Counted from the first letter of the stretch, positions 1 through 8,952 are shown. The stretch is DNA of 64,000 nucleotides from Nitrospiraceae bacterium (GCA_009692155.1 SHZW01000002.1:118629-182628); one strand, 5' to 3'. Notes: generated by a model not told the origin, from the letters alone. Numbers and translations: made by a program.

Positions 1-1
1 A

Positions 2-22
2 TTTCAGTTTTACGGTGGGTGA
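2..22 (+). CDS. 3' end of an upstream Tol/TonB-region gene (partial)
   Basis: The first bases read as a short open tail ending FQFYGG and then TGA at 20-22, ten bases before tolB. An upstream tolA/tonB-type gene would be expected here in a Tol-Pal operon. The tail is too short to identify, so this is inferred from position only. Confidence 0.35.
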   Translation, partial: FQFYGG

Positions 23-31
23 GGAGGCGGG

Positions 32-1402
32 ATGACATCACGAATGACTCGGCGGTCGAAAATTATTGCGGGCGCAGTGCTCGGTCTCGCCGGCGCCGGC
101 ATGCTGGGAAGCATCCTGGAATCGGGTGCGGCGGATGTGTATCTGGAGGCCGCCAGGCCTGACTTCCAGAAAGTGCCCATCGGGATTCTGGGCTTTCAGG
201 ACGGCTCGCTCCCATCACGCCCGGGCAAGGAAGCCGCCGCTGTGCTTGCGGTCGATCTGCGCCGCTCGCAGGTGTTTGCAGTCGCCGATGCCTCCAAGCT
301 GGGTATTGCGCTGACCGGTCCCAACGCACCGGAAAAACAGAAACTGAAACAGGCGGTCGGGTTGGGCGTCAAGGTATTGGTCTGGGGCACGATCGGCACG
401 CGCGATCCGGACTATCTCCTGGACCGGTTCGTCTACGACGGCGGCAGCGACGAGATCGGCGCCAGCAAGCGCTATGTCGGGTCCGCCGCGCTGCTGCGGC
501 AGATCACGCACCGGCTGGCGGATGAACTGGTCGCGCGCTATACGGGCGAACCGGGCATTGCGCGGACGCGGATTGCTTATGTCTCGGAACAGAAAGGCGC
601 CCGCGAGCTGTTTATCATGGACTACGACGGGCATGCCCCACGGCAACTCACCTCCGACGGGTTCCTGAATCTGACGCCGCAATGGTCGCCGGATCGAAAA
701 TTTCTGGTCTTCACGTCGTACCAAAGCCGCACGCGACAGAATATCGAGATCGTGGATCTGTCCACCGGAAAACGCTCGCCCCTGGTGTCGCTCTCAGGGC
801 TGAATATCACGCCGGCGATGTCTCCGGACGGCGCGAAGCTGGCGTTTGCGACGAGCCAGGACGGCAACTCGGAAATCTATACGATGGAGATGCAGACCAA
901 GGCGCTGCAGCGTCTGACGGTCCATTCGGCGGGCGATCTCTCGCCGTCCTGGGCGCCGACCGGGAAGGAAATCGTCTTCACGTCCGACCGGGGAGGAGGG
1001 CCGCAGATATATTTAATGAGCGCCGATGGCTCGAACGTGCGGCGGCTGACCTTCGATGGCGATTACAATGCGGCGCCGGCCTGGTCGCCTCGCGGCAACT
1101 GGGTTGCCTACGTGTGCCGGAGCGAGCAGCGGCAGTACAAGATCTGCCTGATCAGTCCGGACGGGCAAAAACGCGCGCAATTGACATCGGGGCAGAGCAT
1201 CGACGATTCGCCGTCCTGGTCCCCGGATGGGCGGCATCTCGTGTTTAGTTCGACGTCCGGAGGCAAAACGCAACTCTACATGATCAACAGCGACGGCAAG
1301 GAGATGGAGCCGTTGACCTCGATCGGGTCGCACAACAGCATGCCCGCCTGGTCTTCGGCGGAAATTCAGACGGTCGATTCTCAACCCACAGAGAAGAAAT
1401 AA
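32..1402 (+). CDS. tolB: Tol-Pal system beta-propeller protein TolB
   Basis: Periplasmic TolB links Pal to the TolQRA motor and helps constrict the outer membrane at division. The 456-residue protein has a basic N-terminus and hydrophobic signal segment (about residues 8-34), an N-terminal TolB domain (about 40-185) and a run of PD40/WD40-like propeller repeats from about 190 to 440, with recurring PxWSPDG-type turns (WSPD, MSPDG, WAPTG, WSPRG, WSPDG). The ATG at 32 follows the strong ribosome-binding site GAGGAGG. pal and two cpoB-like genes follow in the same direction. The last ~125 bp of the gene are present a second time immediately downstream (see repeat entry). Confidence 0.95.
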   Translation: MTSRMTRRSKIIAGAVLGLAGAGMLGSILESGAADVYLEAARPDFQKVPIGILGFQDGSLPSRPGKEAAAVLAVDLRRSQVFAVADASKLGIALTGPNAPEKQKLKQAVGLGVKVLVWGTIGTRDPDYLLDRFVYDGGSDEIGASKRYVGSAALLRQITHRLADELVARYTGEPGIARTRIAYVSEQKGARELFIMDYDGHAPRQLTSDGFLNLTPQWSPDRKFLVFTSYQSRTRQNIEIVDLSTGKRSPLVSLSGLNITPAMSPDGAKLAFATSQDGNSEIYTMEMQTKALQRLTVHSAGDLSPSWAPTGKEIVFTSDRGGGPQIYLMSADGSNVRRLTFDGDYNAAPAWSPRGNWVAYVCRSEQRQYKICLISPDGQKRAQLTSGQSIDDSPSWSPDGRHLVFSSTSGGKTQLYMINSDGKEMEPLTSIGSHNSMPAWSSAEIQTVDSQPTEKK

Positions 1403-1536
1403 TGTCTGCACCAGATGATCAACAACGACGGCAAGGACATGGAGCTGCTGACCTCAGGCGGATCACACCACAGCATGCTGGGTTATTTTTGGCGGAAATT
1501 CAGACGGTCGACTCTCAACCAAAGGAGGAGAAGTAA
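1280..1536 (+). repeat. tandem, diverged duplication of the tolB 3' end
   Basis: Copy 1 (about 1280-1404) is the tolB terminus. Copy 2 (about 1415-1536) repeats it at high identity: ATGATCAACA-type start, GACGGCAAGG, CACAGCATGC, GGCGGAAATTCAGACGGTCG, then CTCAACC and a TAATG end. Copy 2 carries indels that break the TolB frame. The end of copy 2 has mutated to AAAGGAGGAGAAGTAATG, which supplies the ribosome-binding site and start codon of pal. Confidence 0.9.
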
Positions 1537-2153
1537 TGTCCACACCAACACGGGAGCGTGATGCGATGAGCAGAGCCTGCCAGACAATAGGCGCGGTGAT
1601 GATGGCCGGGTACCTGCTGGTGTCCATGCAGGGGTGCAGTAAAACGGTCGAAGGGACGTCGGGCTCGAAAACCACGGAGCAGGGAGTGGTCAAGGCGCCG
1701 GTGACCTTGCCGGGCGAGGAGCGGGTGTCCGACGACATCGTGGTGGCGAAGGCCGAGCCGGAAGCCGCCCGCCAGCGCACGGAGGAAATGAAGCAGGAAG
1801 CGGCCGCGACGGCCGGCACGGGGCTGCAGGATGTGTTTTTCGGGTATGACAGCTGGACGATTATCGACGGCGGCAAGCAAGCTCTCGGGGCGGATGCGCA
1901 GTGGCTGAAGGCCAACGGCGGCAAAGCGCTGACGATCGAGGGACACTGTGACGAGCGGGGTACGCAAGCCTACAACCTGGTGCTGGGCGAGAGGCGGGCG
2001 AAGGCGGTGCGCAGCTATCTGACGGATCTGGGCGTTGATGCCAAGCGGATGGCCGTGGCGTCCTACGGAAAAGACCGGCCATTCTGCCGCGATCACAACG
2101 AGGATTGCTACCAGCAGAATCGGCGCGGCCATCTGGTGCTGCGCGTTAAATAG
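1536..2153 (+). CDS. pal: peptidoglycan-associated lipoprotein Pal (OmpA-like)
   Basis: Pal is an outer-membrane lipoprotein that binds peptidoglycan and TolB. The 205-residue product has a hydrophobic signal segment ending in MQGC (likely lipidated Cys about residue 33, a loose lipobox), a low-complexity spacer, and a C-terminal OmpA domain (about 100-205) with the characteristic IEGHCDERGTQAYNLVLGER stretch, matching the TDxxGxxxYNxxLSxxRA family pattern. The ATG at 1536 has a strong SD (AAAGGAGGAG). An internal ATG at 1566 is an alternative. Position directly after tolB supports the assignment. Confidence 0.93.
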   Translation: MSTPTRERDAMSRACQTIGAVMMAGYLLVSMQGCSKTVEGTSGSKTTEQGVVKAPVTLPGEERVSDDIVVAKAEPEAARQRTEEMKQEAAATAGTGLQDVFFGYDSWTIIDGGKQALGADAQWLKANGGKALTIEGHCDERGTQAYNLVLGERRAKAVRSYLTDLGVDAKRMAVASYGKDRPFCRDHNEDCYQQNRRGHLVLRVK

Positions 2154-2170
2154 CCAGGCAAGGGGCCAGT

Positions 2171-2283
2171 GACACGAGGCGCGAGGCACGAGACGTGAGA
2201 AAGGGTAGCGAGGTGCGGGGTTGCGCGGGTGCGGGGCAAAGCAACAGAATGGCTTGCCTCGAACCTCGAACCTCGAACCTGGG
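2171..2283. repeat. micro-repeat inverted repeat between pal and cpoB
   Basis: The left arm is built of CGAGGCGCGAGGCACGAGA-type words (about 2174-2192). The right arm is CCTCGAACCTCGAACCTCGA (about 2258-2277), the rough reverse complement. It is one member of a family of intergenic inverted repeats made of short near-tandem words. Confidence 0.65.
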
Positions 2284-3388
2284 ACCGAAAGTCCCTAACT
2301 TTGCGATGTTGGCCGGCTGCATGCTGATGCTGTCGCTGGCCGGTTGCGCGCAGCAATCGGATCTGGTCAGGCAGGAGAAGGAATTGACGGCAAAAATCAC
2401 CAAGCTGGACCAGTCGATCGGCGAGACCAGGGCCAAGTTCAACCAGGAACTGGCGACGCTGCGCGAGGAGGAACTGCCGGCTTTTCGAGGGAATCTGGAC
2501 AAGGGCTCCAACCGGTTCGAGACCATCCAGCGCCGCCTGGACGATGTGGAGAATAAATCGGGGGCACGGCTGAACGTGATCGAGAAGATTCAGCACGACC
2601 AGGCCAACCTCTTGAAGACGGACCGTGATCGCATGCAGGAGGAATTGGCGAAGCTGGCCGAGACGATCGGCGCGCTGGCCAAGACCGGGGACGCGAAACT
2701 GGATGGCCATGACAAGACGCTCGCACAACTCAGTCGCGCGTTGACGGATCTGTCCGCCAGGGTGGACACCGACGCCAAACTGACGTCGGATCATCTGGCG
2801 GAGGTGAACAAGAGCGTCAGTTCGGTCGCAAAGGCGCTGCACGGCATGGCGGCCCAGGCCGAAACGGTCAAAGAGGGCAAGTCGTCCAAGAGCGGCAAGC
2901 GGGATTCACGTCCCGGAGGATCGTCGGAATCCGGCTCAACCAAGAGTTCGGGACGCGCACCGGCAGGCCCGGCGCCAACTCCAGCAGTTGTTGCCGCTGA
3001 GGGGACGCCGGCAGGCAGCGAGGGGAAGAGTTACGAACAGTCTCTGCAAGCGTTCAAGGACGGCGATCTGGAAGGGGCGCGAAAGGGATTCTCAGACTTC
3101 CTCCAGCGCCATCCGGACTCGAAGCTTGCCGGCAATGCCCAATATTGGCTGGGAGAGTGCTATTATGGGGCCAAAGACTACGGGCAGGCGATTGCGGCAT
3201 TCGACCGCGTGCACCGTTCGTATCCCGACAGCGCCAAGGTGCCGGCGGCGATGCTCAAAAAAGGGTTCGCCTACGCGGCGCTGAACGACCGCGCGCGTGC
3301 CTCGTCTGCGCTGAAGCAGGTCGTGGAGGCGTATCCGAGAAGCCCCGAAGCGACGATGGCAAAAGAAAAATTGTCTCAACTCCGGTAG
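2249..3388 (+). CDS. cpoB: CpoB/YbgF-like Tol-Pal coordinator, first copy
   Basis: CpoB (YbgF) couples Tol-Pal constriction to septal peptidoglycan synthesis. The sequence shows a lipoprotein-type N-terminus (LSLAGC), a long charged helical/coiled-coil region (to about residue 215), a Ser/Gly/Pro/Ala linker, and C-terminal TPR repeats, including NAQYWLGECYY and the DYGQAIAAFDRVHRSYPDSA repeat. The start is uncertain: GTG 2195 would translate the upstream inverted repeat, ATG 2249 keeps a basic N-region, and ATG 2305 sits right at the hydrophobic segment. ATG 2249 is given as a compromise. It is unusual in being a lipoprotein (E. coli CpoB is soluble) and in being followed by a second copy. 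Confidence 0.85.
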   Translation: MACLEPRTSNLGPKVPNFAMLAGCMLMLSLAGCAQQSDLVRQEKELTAKITKLDQSIGETRAKFNQELATLREEELPAFRGNLDKGSNRFETIQRRLDDVENKSGARLNVIEKIQHDQANLLKTDRDRMQEELAKLAETIGALAKTGDAKLDGHDKTLAQLSRALTDLSARVDTDAKLTSDHLAEVNKSVSSVAKALHGMAAQAETVKEGKSSKSGKRDSRPGGSSESGSTKSSGRAPAGPAPTPAVVAAEGTPAGSEGKSYEQSLQAFKDGDLEGARKGFSDFLQRHPDSKLAGNAQYWLGECYYGAKDYGQAIAAFDRVHRSYPDSAKVPAAMLKKGFAYAALNDRARASSALKQVVEAYPRSPEATMAKEKLSQLR

Positions 3389-3390
3389 CC

Positions 3391-4215
3391 ATGAACGAAG
3401 AGAACCCTGCCATGCGCGAACATTCCGTGAGACGCCCGGCCGGTTCGTTTGTCCTGCGCTTTGCGTGCGGGCTGCTCATGACCGCGTCCGGCTGCGCGAA
3501 GCACGCCGATTTTGTCGAAGTGCGGGAAGACCTCCGGACGGTGACCAAGTCCCAGGAGCAGGCGCATAAGCAGCAAGAGGCGCTGCAGCGGCGGTTGCAA
3601 GCCCTCGAATCCAAGAAGGGCGGGGAGGCCGGGAAGGATGCGGCGGCGCTCAAACCGCAGATGGACGAGTTGCAGGACCGCTTGAAGCTGGTCGACGGCC
3701 GGCTGGCGAATCTGGAAAGCGCGCTCCGGCCGATGCCCGCAAAACCGGATGGCACGGCCGGCGAGCCAGCCCGCCAGTCCAAACCGGCGGCCATGGCGCC
3801 TCGTGCCGAGCCTGTGCTTCCGCTACCCGGCACGCCGGACATCTCTCCCACGTCCGCCTATAACCTGGCGTATAACGACTACCTCAGCGGACGGTATGAA
3901 TTGGCCGTCGTCGGGTTCCAGCGGTTTCTGCAGGATTTCCCGTCCACCTCGCTGGCTCCGAACGCGCAGTACTGGCTGGGCGAATCGTATTACAGTATGA
4001 AAGACTACGTCCGGGCCATGCAGGCGCTTGAAAAGGTCGTAGCCGACCATCCGCACAGCGAGAAAGTCGCGGCGGCGCTCTACAAGCTGGGGTTGGCATC
4101 GGCGGAAACTGGCAACACGAACAAAGCGCGCGAATATCTGAAACGCGTGCTCCAGGATTACAAAGATTCCAACGAAGCCAAGCTGGCGAAGGGCAAGCTT
4201 GCGGAACTGCGATGA
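3391..4215 (+). CDS. CpoB/YbgF-like TPR lipoprotein, second copy
   Basis: This second, shorter paralogue has the same architecture. It has a hydrophobic signal ending TASGC (putative lipobox), a coiled-coil region (about residues 35-100), a Pro/Ala-rich linker and C-terminal TPRs starting at the AYNLAYNDYLSGRYELAVVG stretch and containing NAQYWLGESYYSMKDY. The start is ATG 3391, two bases after the previous stop; ATG 3412 is an alternative with a weak purine-rich SD. Its stop overlaps the mutL start (ATGA), so the genes are translationally coupled. Tandem cpoB copies suggest duplication within the Tol operon with possible subfunctionalisation (inference). Confidence 0.85.
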   Translation: MNEENPAMREHSVRRPAGSFVLRFACGLLMTASGCAKHADFVEVREDLRTVTKSQEQAHKQQEALQRRLQALESKKGGEAGKDAAALKPQMDELQDRLKLVDGRLANLESALRPMPAKPDGTAGEPARQSKPAAMAPRAEPVLPLPGTPDISPTSAYNLAYNDYLSGRYELAVVGFQRFLQDFPSTSLAPNAQYWLGESYYSMKDYVRAMQALEKVVADHPHSEKVAAALYKLGLASAETGNTNKAREYLKRVLQDYKDSNEAKLAKGKLAELR

Positions 4216-5963
4216 GTGTCGCCAGCGGCATCGGGAAAATCCGGGTGTTGCCGGGTGAGGTCATCAGCCGGATCGCAGCCGGCGAAGTGGTCGAACGGCC
4301 GGCGGCCGTCGTCAAGGAACTGATCGACAACAGCCTGGATGCCGGCAGCACGCGCGTGACCGTCGACGTCACGGACGGCGGGCGGCGATCGATCCGTGTC
4401 AGCGACGACGGCGAAGGCATGACGCCGGCCGACGCGCCGCTTGCCTTCCAGCGCCACGCCACCAGCAAACTGCGATCCGAGCACGATCTGTTCACTCTCC
4501 GGACCCTGGGATTTCGCGGCGAAGCCCTGCCGTGCATCGCGTCGGTCTCGAAAGTGCGGCTGGTCACCGCCTGCCGGACGGAACCGGTCGGCACACGGTT
4601 GCTGCTCACCGGAGGCGCGCTGACGAAATGTGAAGAGACCGCCGCCGCGCCCGGCACGCAGATCGACGTCGAAGAACTGTTCTTCAACACGCCCGCCCGC
4701 AGGAAATTTCTCAAAACGACGACGACGGAGTTCTCCCACATCTGTCAGGCCGTCCAGCAGGCCGCGCTGGCCTGGCCGGGCACGCGATTTCGTCTGACGC
4801 ACAACGGACAGGATGTTGCGGACTATCCGGCGGCGGTTTCGCGGCGTGACCGGATTTTACAGGTCTATGGGATGCGATTCGTGGAACAGGCGGCGGTCGT
4901 GTCCGGGGAGCGCGCCGGGATACGGGTGGAGGGGTTGACGATCCAGCCGATGCACAGCCGGGCCGGCCGAAATCCACAGGAACTCTTTGTCAACCGGCGT
5001 GCCGTCAAGAACGCCGCGGTGTCGCATGCGGTCTATGACGCATACGGAACCTATCTGGCGAAGGGGCAGCATCCGCAGTTCGTGCTGTTCCTCGATGTGG
5101 ATTCCGAGCGGGTGGATGTCAACGTGCATCCGACGAAGCGGGAGGTGCGGTTCGCCGACCAGGATCTGGTGTTCCAGGCGGTGCGGCAGGCTGTCCGGGC
5201 GGCCATCGGCGCGGAGGCGAAGCCGGAGGCCGTCACCAGGCACTGGTCATTCGTTGATCGTGAACCGATGTCGTCTCAGGCAATGCCGGGGTTGGATCAA
5301 CAGATGCTGACCGGAATGGCCGGCGGGATGCAGCCGGCCGGCAGCACGGTGCAGGAATCGTCCCAGGCCTATCCGGCCGGAGTGGAACGGGACATCATCC
5401 CGTTGGGACAGCTCAGCCGGACCTATCTTGTGGCACAGGTGGGATCGGAGTTGCACGTCATCGATCAACACACGGCGCACGAGCGGGTGCTGTTCGAACG
5501 GCTGTGCCGGGCCCGACTCGGTCAGGCGCTGCCGGCTCAGCCGTTGCTGATTCCTGAAACGATCGACGTGCCTGCGCAGCACGCCGTGCTGCTACAGCGG
5601 CATCTGCCCGAGCTGGAACAGGCCGGGCTGACGATCGAACCGTTCGGTGCACATACGTTCGTCATCCGCGCCGTGCCGGCGTTGCTGAAACCGCTCGATT
5701 ATGCCGCGCTGGTGCTGGATCTGGTGGACGATCTGTCGCAGTGGAACCAGACCTCGCCTCTGGAGACGCGGCTTCGCTCCGTGATGGCGTCCCTGGCCTG
5801 CCACGGGGCGGTGCGTGCCGGCCGCGCGATGGAACTGCCTGAAATCAAGCGGCTGATCGAAGAGTGGGTGGACGAAGGCCTGCCGACCACCTGCCCGCAC
5901 GGACGACGCGTGGCGTTGCGCCTTCCCGAGGACGAGCTGGCGCGCATCTTCGGCAGAGCGTAA
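4212..5963 (+). CDS. mutL: DNA mismatch repair protein MutL (endonuclease type)
   Basis: MutL couples MutS mismatch recognition to strand incision. The N-terminal GHKL ATPase motifs are visible: ELIDNSLDAG (residues ~35-45), DDGEGM and GFRGEAL. The C-terminal domain carries DQHTAHERVLFE (about 418), matching the metal-binding DQHA(X)2E(X)4E endonuclease motif with Thr for Ala, plus ACHGAVRAG and CPHGRR. This MutL therefore very likely nicks DNA itself, as expected where MutH is absent. Its length of 583 residues is typical. The start overlaps the preceding stop. Confidence 0.96.
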   Translation: MSVASGIGKIRVLPGEVISRIAAGEVVERPAAVVKELIDNSLDAGSTRVTVDVTDGGRRSIRVSDDGEGMTPADAPLAFQRHATSKLRSEHDLFTLRTLGFRGEALPCIASVSKVRLVTACRTEPVGTRLLLTGGALTKCEETAAAPGTQIDVEELFFNTPARRKFLKTTTTEFSHICQAVQQAALAWPGTRFRLTHNGQDVADYPAAVSRRDRILQVYGMRFVEQAAVVSGERAGIRVEGLTIQPMHSRAGRNPQELFVNRRAVKNAAVSHAVYDAYGTYLAKGQHPQFVLFLDVDSERVDVNVHPTKREVRFADQDLVFQAVRQAVRAAIGAEAKPEAVTRHWSFVDREPMSSQAMPGLDQQMLTGMAGGMQPAGSTVQESSQAYPAGVERDIIPLGQLSRTYLVAQVGSELHVIDQHTAHERVLFERLCRARLGQALPAQPLLIPETIDVPAQHAVLLQRHLPELEQAGLTIEPFGAHTFVIRAVPALLKPLDYAALVLDLVDDLSQWNQTSPLETRLRSVMASLACHGAVRAGRAMELPEIKRLIEEWVDEGLPTTCPHGRRVALRLPEDELARIFGRA

Positions 5964-6063
5964 TGCGTGATGCGTAATGCGTAATGAGTGACGAGCGACG
6001 AGTGAGTGGGACAGCAATGAAGAAGCAATCTTTACCCATCACGGATCACGCATCACGATTCAC
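5962..6063. repeat. micro-repeat inverted repeat between mutL and miaA
   Basis: The left arm repeats GCGTGATGCGTAATGCGTAA-type words (5962-6008). The right arm, CATCACGGATCACGCATCAC (about 6038-6057), is its near reverse complement. The right arm overlaps the miaA 5' end, so repeat-derived residues (TDHASRFT) are translated. Confidence 0.75.
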
Positions 6064-7054
6064 GGCACTCAAGCCGCTCGTCGTCATCGTCGGCCCGACG
6101 GCGGTCGGGAAAAGCCACATTGCGATTCTTGTCGCGAAGGCGCTGGGGACGGAGGTGTTGACCGCGGATTCCCGTCAGGTGTATCGCGGGATGGACATCG
6201 GCACGGATAAACCGTCTGCGGGAGAACGTCAGGGCGTCCCTCACCGGTTGATCGATCTGGTCGATCCCGATCAACCGTTCAATACGGGGGAGTTTCGCCG
6301 GCACGCCGTGGCTGAAATTACCCGGCTGCATCACGAGGGAAAAGTCCCGCTTCTGGTCGGCGGGACCGGGCTCTATGTGCGGACGGTGCTGCGTGGCTTG
6401 TGGGAAGGGCCTCCGGCCGACTGGGAGTTTCGCCGGAGACTGGCGCAGGACGCGGATGCGAACGGGGCGGACCGTCTCTACCGGCAGCTGGTCCAGGTGG
6501 ATCCGGAATCCGCCCGCCGGCTGCACCCCAACGATCGCGCGAAGATCATTCGCGCCCTGGAAGTCTTTCATCTGCTGGGCCGTCCGTTGTCGGAAGAACA
6601 CAAGCGGCATGCCTTTGCCGACCGGCCGTTCGCGCCGCTGCTCATCGGCCTCACCCGCGAGCGGCCCTCGCTCTTTCGGCTGGTCGATGACCGGGTCGAA
6701 GTGGAATTGGCCAAGGGCCTGGTGGAGGAAACCCGCAGCTTGATGAGCAAAGGCTACGGGCGGGATCTGGGTTCGATGAAAGGGCTGGGGTACAAGCAGA
6801 TGGCCGGCTATCTCGCCGGCGACTACGACTATGAGGAAGCGGTTCGCCGTCTCAAGCGCGACACCCGGCACTTCGCCAAGCGTCAACTGACCTGGTTCCG
6901 CAAGGAGCCGGGGATGATGTGGCTGTCGATTGAAGATACAGAGACACCGGCGCAGGTTGCCGACCGGATTGTCGGCGAGGCGGAACGGTTTTTACGGGAG
7001 TTGATGGAGCAGACGGGATCACCGGTCACGCTCTCAGCAGCTCGTGCGGAGTAG
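6017..7054 (+). CDS. miaA: tRNA dimethylallyltransferase MiaA
   Basis: MiaA transfers a dimethylallyl group to N6 of A37 in tRNAs reading UNN codons. The P-loop GPTAVGKS lies near the N-terminus, followed by DSRQVYRGMDIGTDKPS (substrate and tRNA recognition), GGTGLYVRTVL and the AKRQLTWFRKE C-terminal signature. The size is normal at about 345 residues. The start is uncertain: ATG 6017 is chosen, ATG 5984 would add eleven residues, and both lie within an intergenic inverted repeat, so the first ~15 residues are repeat-derived. Confidence 0.93.
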   Translation: MKKQSLPITDHASRFTALKPLVVIVGPTAVGKSHIAILVAKALGTEVLTADSRQVYRGMDIGTDKPSAGERQGVPHRLIDLVDPDQPFNTGEFRRHAVAEITRLHHEGKVPLLVGGTGLYVRTVLRGLWEGPPADWEFRRRLAQDADANGADRLYRQLVQVDPESARRLHPNDRAKIIRALEVFHLLGRPLSEEHKRHAFADRPFAPLLIGLTRERPSLFRLVDDRVEVELAKGLVEETRSLMSKGYGRDLGSMKGLGYKQMAGYLAGDYDYEEAVRRLKRDTRHFAKRQLTWFRKEPGMMWLSIEDTETPAQVADRIVGEAERFLRELMEQTGSPVTLSAARAE

Positions 7055-7056
7055 GC

Positions 7057-7932
7057 ATGGCGAAACCTCATGCGGACATCGGCATCATCGGCGGCAGCGG
7101 CCTCTATAATATAGAGGGACTGTCGGGTGTCCGTGAAGTGCGGGTCCGGACTCCATTCGGGGAGCCGTCGGACGCGCTGATCGTGGGCACGCTCGATGGA
7201 GTGCGGGTGGCGTTTCTGTCCAGGCACGGACGCGGGCACCGGATTGCGCCCACCGACATCAATTACCGCGCGAACATCTATGCGCTCAAGACGCTCGGCG
7301 TGGCGCGGGTCATTTCTGTGAGCGCCGTGGGAAGCATGAAGGAGACGCTCAAGCCGGGGCATATCGTCCTGCCGGATCAGTTCATCGACCATACGAAGCG
7401 GCGGGCCGGCACGTTTTTTGAGAAGGGGATCGTTGCGCACGTGGCATTTGCGGATCCGATCTGCGGCGCGTTGAGCCAGGCGCTGCGCAAGGCCGCGAAC
7501 GGCGCCGGGGCGACGGTGCATCACGGCGGCACCTATCTGTGCATCGAAGGCCCCCAATTTTCCTCGCGAGGAGAATCGCTCCTCTACCGGCAGTGGGGGG
7601 TGGATGTCATCGGAATGACGAGCATGCCGGAAGCAAAGCTGGCGCGCGAGGCGGAGCTGTGTTACGCCACCATGGCGCTCGTGACGGACTATGATTGCTG
7701 GCATGCCAGCGAGGAATCGGTGACGGTCGAGATGATCCTGGCCACGTTGCACAACAATGTCGCCCAAGCCAAGCGCGTTCTGCGTGCGGCCGTGCCTGCC
7801 ATTGCGGAGTTGCGGACGTGTCCATGCGGGAGCGCGTTGCAGTACGCCATCGTCACGGCGCCGGAGCGGATTTCCGTCGCTCTGCGCAAGCGGCTGCAGC
7901 CGCTGATCGGGAAGTATCTTAAAAAGAAGTGA
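7057..7932 (+). CDS. mtnP: S-methyl-5'-thioadenosine phosphorylase
   Basis: It phosphorolyses methylthioadenosine to adenine and methylthioribose-1-phosphate in methionine/polyamine salvage. The 291-residue sequence starts with the phosphate-binding stretch IGIIGGSGLYNI and contains GRGHRIAPTDINYRANIYA, the CIEGPQFSSRGES substrate loop and MTSMPEAKLAREAELCYA, typical of the MTAP/PNP family 2. It starts two bases after miaA. The following PfkB kinase could act in the same nucleoside salvage. A true MTAP versus a purine-nucleoside specificity cannot be settled from sequence inspection. Confidence 0.93.
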   Translation: MAKPHADIGIIGGSGLYNIEGLSGVREVRVRTPFGEPSDALIVGTLDGVRVAFLSRHGRGHRIAPTDINYRANIYALKTLGVARVISVSAVGSMKETLKPGHIVLPDQFIDHTKRRAGTFFEKGIVAHVAFADPICGALSQALRKAANGAGATVHHGGTYLCIEGPQFSSRGESLLYRQWGVDVIGMTSMPEAKLAREAELCYATMALVTDYDCWHASEESVTVEMILATLHNNVAQAKRVLRAAVPAIAELRTCPCGSALQYAIVTAPERISVALRKRLQPLIGKYLKKK

Positions 7933-8018
7933 AAAGTGAAAGGTGAAAAGTGAAAAGCGGGCTGGTGACAAAGTTCCTGGCCGATAACCTTTTACCTTTT
8001 ACGTTTCACCTTTCACTG
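7931..8018. repeat. micro-repeat inverted repeat between mtnP and the PfkB gene
   Basis: The left arm, GTGAAAAGTGAAAGGTGAAA onwards (7931-7958), faces the right arm CCTTTTACCTTTTACGTTTC followed by ACCTTTCACT (about 7988-8017). The arms are near reverse complements built of 7-10 bp words and end just before the ribosome-binding site of the next gene. Confidence 0.8.
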
Positions 8019-8029
8019 GAGTTGTAGAG

Positions 8030-8950
8030 ATGGGCAAGTTGTTGGTGGTCGGTTCCGTGGCGTTGGATACGGTTCAGACGCCGTTCGGTCATGCGGAAGA
8101 CGTGCTGGGCGGCTCCGCCACCTATTTTTCGACGGCGGCGAGCTATTTCACGAGTGTGGATTTGCTCGCGGTCGTCGGCGAGGATTTCGCCGATCAGCAC
8201 GTGATGTTTCTCAAGAGCCGTGGGATCGACCTGACGGGACTGGAGCGTCGGCCTGGCAAGACCTTTCGATGGAAGGGCGAGTACACGTATCAGATGAACG
8301 AAGCGCATACGCTCGACACCAAGCTGAACGTGTTCGAGACCTTCCGTCCGAAGATTCCGGAATCGCACCGGGCGCCATCCATGCTGTTTCTGGGCAACAT
8401 TGATCCGGAGTTGCAGCTCGACGTGCTCCGCCAGGTGAAGCGGCCGGCGCTGATCGCCTGCGACACGATGAATTTCTGGATCGAACGCAAGCGCGAGGCG
8501 CTCTGGAAGGTGCTCGAGCAGGTGGATGTGCTGATCGTGAACGACGCGGAGGCGCGGGCGCTCGGCGGCCATTCGAGCCTGGTGCAGGTCGGCAAGACGA
8601 TCCTCGCACGCGGGCCGAAGCATCTGATCGTCAAACGCGGGGAATACGGAGTCTTGATGTTCAATCACAAGCAGACGTTCGGCGCTCCCGCGTTTCCGCT
8701 GGAGCAGGCCAAGGACCCCACGGGGGCCGGCGATACGTTTGCTGGCGGGTTCGTGGGCTATCTGGCGGCGACGGGGAACGTGTCCGAAGCCGCCTTCCGG
8801 CAGGCGGTGATCTTCGGCAGCGTGATGGCCTCCTTTACCGTGGAAGCCTTTAGTCTTGACCGGCTGCGCGTCCTCGATTACAAAGAGATTGAAGCGCGGT
8901 TCCGCGAGTTCAAGCGATTGACACACTTTGAAGATCTAACAGGAGCGTAA
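8030..8950 (+). CDS. PfkB/ribokinase-family sugar or nucleoside kinase
   Basis: The 306-residue PfkB-fold kinase has an N-terminal GSVALDTVQTPFG stretch and the family signature DPTGAGDTFAGGFVGYLA near residue 230 containing the anion-hole GAGD. The ATG at 8030 follows GGAG. Directly downstream of mtnP, an adenosine or methylthioribose-related kinase role is conceivable, but the PfkB fold does not identify the substrate. It reads as an intact gene, followed two bases later by a TPR lipoprotein. Confidence 0.85.
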   Translation: MGKLLVVGSVALDTVQTPFGHAEDVLGGSATYFSTAASYFTSVDLLAVVGEDFADQHVMFLKSRGIDLTGLERRPGKTFRWKGEYTYQMNEAHTLDTKLNVFETFRPKIPESHRAPSMLFLGNIDPELQLDVLRQVKRPALIACDTMNFWIERKREALWKVLEQVDVLIVNDAEARALGGHSSLVQVGKTILARGPKHLIVKRGEYGVLMFNHKQTFGAPAFPLEQAKDPTGAGDTFAGGFVGYLAATGNVSEAAFRQAVIFGSVMASFTVEAFSLDRLRVLDYKEIEARFREFKRLTHFEDLTGA

Positions 8951-8952
8951 CT

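Noticed and set aside
5962..8018. Micro-repeat arrays considered as CRISPR
   Set aside because: Words are 5-10 bp, with no regular spacers and no cas genes. The inverted arrangement does not fit CRISPR.
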